This document shows positions 56,780-64,000 of a stretch of DNA of 64,000 bases, one piece after another. Both the position numbers and the translations under genes were made by a program. A model generated the notes under the pieces. That model did no database searches. It saw only the letters and a program-made list of their open reading frames with translations, and was not told where the DNA came from. Each line of letters begins with the position of its first letter. Within the stretch, counting starts at the first letter, position 1. Source of the DNA: Haematobia irritans (lineage: Eukaryota > Arthropoda > Insecta > Diptera > Muscidae); assembly GCF_050003625.1 (NCBI RefSeq), contig NC_134398.1, forward strand, positions 26,443,211 through 26,507,210. The letters run 5' to 3'.

Positions 56780-57440
56780 CTGTGCTATTAGAAACTTCGA
56801 AAATTTCCATGCAATGTTGTTATCGTTATTTTTTCTTTTTGCTATTGTCACGCAAACGAAATTTCTGCTGGAGGTGCAAACTGGGATATAGAGATGCATA
56901 CCGGGCTTCATATTGTAAACGTTCGACAAGATCTCCTAAATGTATTTTCGGTAGCAAAAACAACATGGTATTTCTTCAATCCTACGGCGGCGGGTTCTAT
57001 GTACCGGATTGACCCGATTAGCCTAAATCATCGGCCAGCAGCTGCCATATCAGTGTATTGCATGCTAAAAATGCACATATTTCTTAGGGCCGGTATGTAC
57101 CGCGAAATGTCCGCTAACCATAAGAAATGCATTGTATTTTTTGTTACTGAAAATTTCGTAAGGCGTTGTTATCGATTCTTCATATTTTGCTCCCATAAGA
57201 AATATATGGCAAAACTGTGTTATTGGAATGCAATAGGAATTTTCGCAAGAGCAGCATTTCGGACTTTAAATCAGTATTTACCTCTAACGAAATTTTTGCT
57301 ACCCATAAAAATGCATTGTAATTTTTGCTACCGAAAATTTCATGAGCCATTGTTATCGATTGTTTACATTTTGCTCCCATAGAAATATATGGCAAAACTG
57401 TGTTATTGGCATACAAATGAAATTTCCGATAGTTTTGCCA
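56780..57440. repeat. Decayed direct repeats related to the GGCCGGTATGCACC element
   Basis: 'aaatttc' plus 'gttgttatcg' and 'catattttgctcccata' recur at about 57155-57245 and 57340-57430 (unit about 185 bp). 'gatgcataccgggc' at 56893 and 'ggccggtatgtaccgcg' at 57088 match the termini of the element at 60667. Overlapping open frames arise from these repeats. Confidence 0.5.
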
Positions 57441-57889
57441 TGTATTAAAAATATTAAATCAAATGAGAGAATTATCTCCGTATTTTTCGTAAGACTTTCT
57501 TGCAAAGTACTTTAAATTCGCAATTCTTCTCGAAAAATACATACTCCGAGGAGGCAATTTAAATGTATCCATAAGTTTTGTTCAGTGTCACGATCGGACT
57601 TAAACTGCGAGCTTACTTTGCACACAAAAATACATGAAAAGACAGACAGACGGATATTTATATCTGCGGCCCTATATCATTGGAACTACAGAATCATTTG
57701 GAACCGGAGTAAGGAACTAGAGAATCCTCTTGAACCCAAGAATTCTCTTGAAAATTGTGTCAATTTTAATATTACGTTTGAAAAATGTTTGAAAAATTGT
57801 TGAAATTTAGCATTTTTCGAATGTTTGCTTTGAGAACTATCTGTATATAGTTAACGCAGTCGGCCGCGTTCTCTTAACGTTAATCGCTG
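57441..57889. repeat. Repeat fragments between nests
   Basis: 57590-57655 is a family B fragment ('aaactgcgagc' with the agacagacagacgg tract). 57770-57830 is the right end of the element at 4072 ('tttgaaaaattgttgaaatt'). The rest is unassigned. Confidence 0.5.
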
Positions 57890-57897
57890 GGCAACGA

Positions 57898-58617
57898 TAG
57901 GGATGCCCATAGACCTTATAATACATAGATGAGCCATGGGTGTCAAACTATATTTGACAGTTCCGAAGATTAAGAATAAACGAGAATTAAATTAAAGAGA
58001 ATAGTGGATCATCTATGTATTATAAGGTCTATGGGGATGCCAGACATGCTCTTTTAAAGATCACATGTGCTCTTTTTTACAAAATGTGCTCTTAAAACAA
58101 GATAGGCTAAAAGAGCACGCAAAAGTGCTCTATTTTTAGTTAAGTACTCTTTTTGTGCTCTTTTTATGCATCACAACAAATATTACTCCAACGCGATTCA
58201 ATGAATGGTAAAAGTAAACTGAACATACGTAAATGTCACACTACGAGATTTTCCTACGCCGTCATTTTCTAATTAAATAGTGTTTTACTTTATATATCAG
58301 AGTCGAAGAAGAGCACGTCGATGTTGCTTCTTCACTTCGTACTCTGTTCTAAATGTAAACAAACTCTTTCAATAACATTTTTCACAAAAACTCCAAAAAA
58401 TGACTTACAAAGTATTGTAAGAAAATTAGCTTGAGTTGAAAGTGGGTTATTTTATGTTTATATTATGAACCTTTTTGTTATGTTTAAATGAATTATCTTT
58501 CAATAAATTGGAATTAAATGTTTTTATTTTATTTGAAAAATGTGCTCTTTTTTTCGTATGTGCTCTTTTTATAAGCTGAATGTGCTCTTTTTGCCTCTTC
58601 AAAATCTGGCATCCCTA
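57898..58617. mobile_element. hAT-type element, TSD GGCAACGA, with nested MITE
   Basis: GGCAACGA at 57890-57897 and 58618-58625 flanks TAGGGATGCCAGA... and ...TCTGGCATCCCTA (the left end is interrupted by the 126-bp insertion). Both subterminal regions repeat 'tgtgctctttttt' many times (58035-58160 and 58540-58600). 720 bp in total, no transposase. Confidence 0.85.
57908..58033. mobile_element. 126-bp hAT-type MITE, TSD GGGATGCC
   Basis: Perfect 25-bp inverted ends starting CATAGACCTTATAATACATA; GGGATGCC at 57900-57907 and 58034-58041. Inserted 10 bp inside the terminus of the larger hAT, so its target duplication lies within the host's TIR. Confidence 0.88.
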
Positions 58618-58620
58618 GGC

Positions 58621-58690
58621 AACGAATACATATTTTTTCGTGTGTGTGCCCTGTTTATTTGAAGATAAAACTTTTTAAAAGGTAGTGTTT
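58621..58690 (+). other. Sequence similar to the 5' UTR of the gene at 63244
   Basis: 'aacgaatacatattttttcg', 'tgtgtg' and 'tgccctgtttatttgaagat' closely match 62927-62990 just before the probable first exon of the downstream gene. A duplicated 5' fragment or shared old repeat; not coding. Confidence 0.6.
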
Positions 58691-58859
58691 ATAAGATACC
58701 GCCAAATCATAGCGATCTAGGCGACGAAAACGTTGCAGTCTGGATTTTTTTGCAACGCCGTCAATAAATGTTAACAATCTTTGCTTGCATCTTAACGAAC
58801 ATAGTCATTCTTGCGAAAAATTTTTATGGAAACCATTATTTCGCACATAGAAAGCGGCG

Positions 58860-58980
58860 TTTTTTTAGGTAGCTTGGAGCGCTATTTTACAGGGAGCGAT
58901 ATTGGATTAAGTTGGTGGTGTTGCTTGTTTTTACAAAATAACATTTTATTTTTCCTTGGGCAATTGATCTGCTATTCCTT
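58860..58980 (-). repeat. Family K internal fragment
   Basis: 'gtagcttggagcgctatttt' to 'cttgggcaattgatctgct' matches 39577-39685 of copy K2, including the start of the tRNA-like segment. It is cut by the F4 element at 58981, and about 59740-59757 ('tttgatccttt') is its continuation. Confidence 0.65.
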
Positions 58981-59739
58981 CCCTGCCAGCATTTCAAAGT
59001 TCCATTTCATCGTCATCGTTACTACAGACTCGTAAATGTCACTTCAACCATCATGAAAAGGTACATCAAAAAGTACATGAAAGTATTTTGCCATCCCTAC
59101 TACGATTTTATTTTTTGTGAAACGCCAAGCGCAACCAGCTTGTTATATTTTAATTAAATAAAAACGAAAATAAAGTTCTGAAAACATAGATTATACGCTT
59201 AAAATTGCGAAAGGTATATTGGTGAAAAATTTTTGATTTTCCAAATGGAATAAAGTGATTGTTTTTCAGATATTTTACAGACATGCTGCTTCCATCAAAT
59301 AAAAACACTAGTTGATAGACGCTGCAACATGTAACTCGCTACTTGTAACTCAACATCATCATTAATGCTAAAAATTATTTAAAATGTAATGTGATAGTGG
59401 TATAAATGTTATATTTTTAAGAATTTGTAAATGTTTACACAAATTAATAAATATCTAAACAAACGTGTTTTACTCGACCACAATGATTCTTTTACAACTA
59501 TCTTAAAATGCACTTTTTCTGATTGTTTGGAGGGTCCCTTATTGGCGTCGTTCTAAATTGATCTATAAAGGCACCTCATAATTGCACTCATGCGAAACCT
59601 TTTTGTAGTAACTTTTGCGTGGTACAACTTCTCAATAGTGACGGCGCTTTTCCGACGAGTTTTTGATATCGTATACGATTGTTTTCGACGTGGTGGAGAT
59701 TCTCAGAAGTGTCGTCAAATTCCAAAAATGTTGGCAGGG
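58981..59739. mobile_element. F4 inverted-repeat element, complete copy
   Basis: 759 bp, CCCTGCCAGCATTTCAAAG ... CCAAAAATGTTGGCAGGG. The flanks (tattcctt / tttgatcc) against family K ('acttctttgatcc') suggest a duplication of TT. Contains 'acgccaagcgcaaccagctt' and 'cgtggtacaacttctcaat'. No transposase. Confidence 0.75.
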
Positions 59740-60245
59740 TTTGATCCTTTGTATAGTTTCGGAACAAAAATATGGTCCGTGTTTGATTTATAAACCCGCA
59801 CAAATAGTTTTTAATAAATAAATTATTTCTTAATTCACATTGCAAATGGCGCCGTGCTATAAACGTCAGTTTTTCAACACGAAAAAACAAAGTATCACAA
59901 ATGGAAAAAATTTCGCAAATTTTTCGCATTTTTTGGTTTTGTATGGAGTTTCAACGCGAAAACCGAACAGAGTACCGGCCTTTAAACGGCATCAATTTTT
60001 ACGATGCCGGTCCCGATATATGTCCTGAGGGCATATGATCGTCAAAGGGAGGGGGTTGTATGGCGGGTATGCAGGGGGCTTTGGAACAAATCTACTTTAG
60101 CACAAGTTGTTAAAAATAAACAAATTTTTTTTTGAGTGTAGGAGAAGGTATTTCAAATCGAATATGTAATGTAAAAAATTTGACGTAAAAGCCTAGTTTT
60201 CGAGATATCGACATTTGAAAATCGGTATTTTCCTTTATATTTTTC
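59740..60245. other. Unassigned sequence between F4 copies
   Basis: Starts with a few bases of family K. A short frame at 59840-60028 has no known domain. About 60117-60140 ('aaatttttttttgagtgta') is a CAC-type right end followed by TA, without a recognised partner. Confidence 0.35.
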
Positions 60246-60666
60246 CCCTGCCAGCATTTCAAAGTTCCATTTCATCCTCATCGCTACCACAGACTCGTAA
60301 ATGTCACCAGAACCATCGCGAACTGTGATGGGGGAAGCATATCAAAAAGTACAAAATGTACATGAAAGTATTTTGCCATCACTACTGTTAGAAGAGCCAT
60401 TTTATTTTTTGTGAAACACCAAGCGCAACCAGCTTGTTATATTTTATTTAAAAAAAAAAACGAAAATAAAGTTCTGAAAACATAGATATTACGCTTAAAA
60501 TTGTGAAAGGTATATGGTGAACAATTTTCGACTTCGAATAGAATAAAGTGATCGTTTTTCAAATATTTTTCCAGGCACGCTGTCTCCATCGAAAATAAAC
60601 AAACTGGCTGATAGACGCTGCAATATGTAACTTGCTACTTAAAACTCAACATAATTCTTTTATTAA

Positions 60667-61030
60667 GGCCGGTATGCACCTCTAGCGAAATTTTCGGTAG
60701 CAAATATTTATTTAAGTCTACAACAAAAAAAAACAGGGCTGTGTACACAAATTTTAAACCAGCTAATCGCTTTTAAAAATTGTTAATATATGTTCCAAAT
60801 ATTCCTCAAATAAATTGTTTATTATTTACAGACCTTTTAAAACTTTTACGCACACAATGATTGTAATAAATTAGATGTTTGCTGCCAAAATATGATTTTG
60901 ACAACCCTGCTATTTTCATTAGAGGTGCGTACCAGCTTACGAAATTGAACGCTACCGAAAATTTCGTTAGCATAAATAGCAATGCATTTCTTATGGGAAT
61001 GAAATTTTTCGCTAGAGGTGCATACCGGCC
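60667..61030. mobile_element. MITE with GGCCGGTATGCACCTCTAGC ends
   Basis: 364 bp with about 28-bp inverted ends (GGCCGGTATGCACC ... GGTGCATACCGGCC). The flanks are TTAA on the left and TTTAA on the right; F4 reads 'tttattaatgca' when empty, so the duplication is probably TTAA or shorter, with a slip. Confidence 0.72.
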
Positions 61031-61093
61031 TTTAATGCAAAAAATTATGTTAAATGTGATGAGATAAACCGAAAAATTTTATATTTATAATAA

Positions 61094-61877
61094 CCCTGCC
61101 AACATTTTTTGAATTTGGGGGCGCTTCTGAGAATCCCCAGTACGTCGAAAACAATCATATACGATATCAAAAACTCGTCGGAAAAGCGCCGTCACTATTG
61201 AGAAGTTGTACCACGCCAAGTTACTACAAAAAGGTTTCGCATGAGTGCAATTATTAGGTGCCTTTATAGATCAATTTAGAACGACGCCAATAAGAGACCC
61301 TCCAAACAATCAGAAAAAGCACATTTTAAGATAGTGGTAAAAGAATCATTGTGGTCGAGTAAAACACGTTTGTTTAGATATTTAATAATTTGATTAATTA
61401 TTTACAAATTCTTAAAAATATAACATTTATACCACTATCACATTTAACATAATTTTTTGCATTAATGATGAGGTAGAGTTACAAGTAGCGAGTTACATGT
61501 TGCAGCGTCTATCAGCCAGTGTTTTTATTCGATGGAGGCAGCGTGTCTGTAAAATATTTGAAAAACAATCACTTTATTCCATTTGGAAAATCAAAAATTG
61601 TTCACCAATATACCTTTCACAATTTTAAGCGTAAAATCTATGTTTTCAGAACTTTATTTTCGTTTTTATTTAAATAAAATATAACAAGCTGGTTGCGCTT
61701 GGCGTTTCACAAAAAATAAAATGGCTTTTGTAAAAGTAGTGATGGCAAAATATATGTATGAAGTACATTTTGTACTTTATGATATGCTGCCCCCCATCAC
61801 AGTAGGATGGTTGTAGTGACATTTACGAGTCTGTGGTAGCGATGAAGATGAAATGGAACTTTGAAATGCTGGCAGGG
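61094..61877. mobile_element. F4 element, complete inverted copy inside another F4
   Basis: 784 bp, CCCTGCCAACATTTTTTGAA ... CTTTGAAATGCTGGCAGGG, in the opposite orientation to its host copy. The flanking F4 sequence continues on both sides ('ttatatttataa' and 'aaattataaatgtttaatc'). Confidence 0.8.
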
Positions 61878-62310
61878 AAATTATAAATGTTTAATCAAAT
61901 CAATAAACATCTACACAATCGTGTTTTACTTGACCACAATGATTCTTCTGCAATTACCTTAAAATGCACTTTTTCTGATAGTTTGCAGGGGTTCTTATTG
62001 GCGTCCTTCGAAATTGATTTAAATAGACACCTAATAATTGCACTGATGAGAAACTTTTTCGTAGTAACTTGGCGTGGTACAACTTCTCAATAGTGACGGC
62101 GCTTTTCCGACGAGTTTTTGATGTCGTATATGATTGTTTTCGACGTAGTGGGGATTCTCAGAAGCGCCCCCAAATTCAAAAAATGTTGGCATTTTCGCTG
62201 GCCAAAAATTGGGCCAATCGGACCACTTGTACTAAAGTAGATTTAAGCCAATAATACAAATGAAGAAATATTTATTCGTTTCCTTACATCTAGGTACATT
62301 TCTTTGATAA

Positions 62311-62554
62311 GGTGAGTATTAAGTTCGAGTTTAGCCGCTAAAATCGCTAAAGTGAAAACTAAATCAGTAAGAAAAATTCATGAAATTATACGTATTTGTT
62401 GCAAATTTTATTATAACTTGATGGGGAAAAGCCCAAAGCAAATTTTCACAAAGTTAAAATGGATTATTAAAGAAAAGTAATCGTGAAAAAATGAAGTTTT
62501 TAGCTGCTAAACTCGAACTTAATACCCACCATAAACTAGAACTTAATACCCACC
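62311..62554. mobile_element. Hairpin-ended MITE (GGTGAGTATTAAGTTCGAG)
   Basis: GGTGAGTATTAAGTTCGAG at 62311 is inverted at 62508-62530 (ctcgaacttaatacccacc). A second copy of the right terminus (aacttaatacccacc) follows at 62538-62554. ATAA occurs on both sides. Interior shared in part with 9425-9480. Non-coding. Confidence 0.6.
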
Positions 62555-63243
62555 TATAAACAAAATTAAAAATCAGTTGAAAATCTAAAATCGACTGCGA
62601 TTAAATTTAGGTTAATAATCGATTTCGATTCATGCCAAAATTCGAATAATCGATTTTCGATTTATAGATCCCTATACATATTTATTCACAGCTTCACAGC
62701 CTTCACAGCTAAACATTAATAATTTTGTTAAACATATCTTTATTCATTATATTCACTAAATTTGTGGTCATATTTTGTTTTTCCATAATTTTTGTGGCCA
62801 CCACAGTTGATAAATCCCGTACTATCTGCATTTTATATGGTATTTGCACCTCTGTGTCACCCTGTTATTTCGGTGTTTGTTGTAATTTAAAAAGTTACCT
62901 ACGTCGGTATCTTCACGCAAGTCAACGAATACATACATATTTATTCGTGTGTGCAGTTTATTTGTGCCCTGTTTATTTGAAGATAAATTTTATTAAATAT
63001 AAGGTTTATTTTTAAATAAATATCGCTCTAAATCACCGTCACTTATCGGAGGTAAGTAATTCGTATATATTTTATAACTGTGCCATAGGTTATATAAAAG
63101 TATTTGCTGTATGCATTCACACCTGCTTTTATTGATTTTTTTCCGGGAGTATGACATTTTTAATTAATATATGACATTTTTCTTTGCCTTCTTCTATTTA
63201 TCAGAGGCTTATATTTCTTAAAATTGAAGTGTTAACACAACAA
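62555..63243 (+). promoter_or_regulatory. Upstream region, probable 5' UTR exon and intron of the gene at 63244
   Basis: A probable untranslated exon ends at 63051 (ttatcggag^gtaagt). The acceptor 'ctatttatcag' ends at 63204, giving a 153-bp intron. The start of transcription cannot be fixed. AT-rich, with several atcgat motifs (62611, 62652). Confidence 0.5.
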
Positions 63244-63456
63244 ATGGCATCTGCACCAACTAGCACCGAACCACAAGCCGGGTTTGCTCCCCGTAAAAAT
63301 CCTGCCCCTGTGATGAATGGGCAAGGACAGGACACGGCGACTATATCTATGCCCACAAATCCGACTATTCTTCAGCGTCCCAAAGTTAAAAAAGAAAAAA
63401 TTACTGATTTGACGGCTGCAACCAGTAAATTGGCCGTAGATGAGACTCTTAAATTG
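63244..63456 (+). CDS. First coding exon of an unrecognised gene (71 aa, continues beyond window)
   Basis: The first 71 residues are encoded from ATG 63244 to a donor at 63456/63457 (ttg^gtaggtac), phase 0. The sequence runs MASAPTSTEPQAGF, then a Pro/Asn/Gly-rich, low-complexity, probably disordered stretch, a basic patch (RPKVKKEK, about residues 46-53) and ITDLTAATSKLAVDETLKL, which looks helical and may begin a folded domain. There is no signal peptide. I prefer this ATG to one 60 bp upstream because the latter lies before the inferred splice acceptor at 63204. The codon pattern and the clean donor support a real exon, but I do not recognise the family. It is on the same strand as COPB2, 7 kb downstream. 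No further exon is seen before 64000. Confidence 0.65.
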
Positions 63457-64000
63457 GTAGGTACATAAAATTGGTTAATTATGTATGTATGTATATTATA
63501 AGGGTTGTGAAAAGGGGGTGGACATATTACTTTTCAATTGAAGATGTTTGATTGTGATTTTTGTATATGTATGTTAGGATCGATTTTTGCATTGGCTTAC
63601 GTTTAATTTAATGCTAGAGAGTTTAAAACTTAAATTTGATATATATTTGAATTTACAAAATCAAATTTTCGTTTCGGTATCATATCGATTCCTTACCAGG
63701 TATAATTTGGTACTAATTTAAGGAATATATATCTATATCAATTGAGGCATATTATGAATATTGTTCTTAGATCCTCCTTTAAGAAAGTTGTTGACTACCA
63801 CAATATCTGTCTATATTACAATGCAGTTAATTGGTCCATACCACTTCCTCTACGAGTTGATTTCACGTTTTATTGTCCACCAATGACTGTTAACATAATC
63901 ATTCATATAAAATATTGGAGTGGTAGTGCATATGTATCTGACGTGAAATTTTGTCTATACAAATCCCATGTCCTAACGCCTTAATATATCTTTGGGGATT
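63457..64000 (+). other. Intron of the gene at 63244, to window end
   Basis: AT-rich sequence starting with the donor gtaggt. The open frame 63742-63984 has no recognisable domain and no good acceptor in front of it, so I read it as intron. Confidence 0.4.

Larger units (their letters stand above)
60246..62191 (+). mobile_element. F4 element split by an inverted F4 copy and a second MITE
   Basis: Left end CCCTGCCAGCATTTCAAAG (60246). The right end 'aaaaaatgttggca' (62191) has lost its final GGG. It is interrupted at 60667-61030 and 61094-61877. The remaining parts join into one F4 element of about 780 bp. Confidence 0.72.

Noticed and set aside
63742..63984. Second coding exon of the gene at 63244
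   Set aside because: No plausible acceptor with a pyrimidine tract precedes it in the right phase, and its composition is like the surrounding intron.

Overview
This is nuclear DNA of a higher fly, most likely a calyptrate muscid close to the horn fly Haematobia irritans or the stable fly. The reasons are spliced GT-AG genes, a fly-type CYP4-clan P450, very AT-rich intergenic DNA, and four decayed mariners whose transposase reads almost exactly like Himar1, the element first described from horn fly. The species is inferred; no marker gene is present.

Only three host loci can be supported. (1) 6387-20137, minus strand: a complete cytochrome P450 (511 aa, CYP4 clan, CYP313-like) whose seven coding exons I assembled from splice sites; all phases join and all key P450 motifs are present. 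Its introns reach 4.8 kb because of inserted transposons. A dead copy of its last exon lies just downstream at about 5636-6170. (2) 51161-56272, plus strand: the complete beta-prime coatomer subunit gene (COPB2, 933 aa, four coding exons). (3) 63244 to beyond the window end, plus strand: the first coding exon of a gene I do not recognise, with a probable 5' untranslated exon before it.

Almost everything else is layered mobile DNA. 1-5.5 kb: DINE-1/Helentron-like repeat, SINE and several terminal-inverted-repeat (TIR) elements. 7-20 kb: the P450 introns, carrying Helentron-like copies, a mariner, a hAT and a large palindrome. 20-50 kb: a desert with no host gene, made of four Helentron-like families, three mariners, a pogo/Tigger relic, LINE and Tc1 scraps, a SINE split by a Helentron-like copy, and a nest in which a 3.9-kb hAT sits inside a 1-kb TIR element that itself sits inside a Helentron-like repeat. 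56.6-62.3 kb: two hATs nested in one another, and an inverted-repeat element family that has inserted into its own copies.

Because many elements are inserted into repeats that also occur uninterrupted in the window, target-site duplications (TSDs) can be read directly: 8 bp for hATs, TTAA for piggyBac-type elements, TA for mariner and Tigger, none for the Helentron-like copy, and 2 bp (TA, but also CA, CG and TG) for a varied group of elements with CAC...GTG ends. That last group, some members of which carry a shared tRNA-like module, is the most unusual signal here. All coordinates and joins are by eye; no alignment or database search was run.
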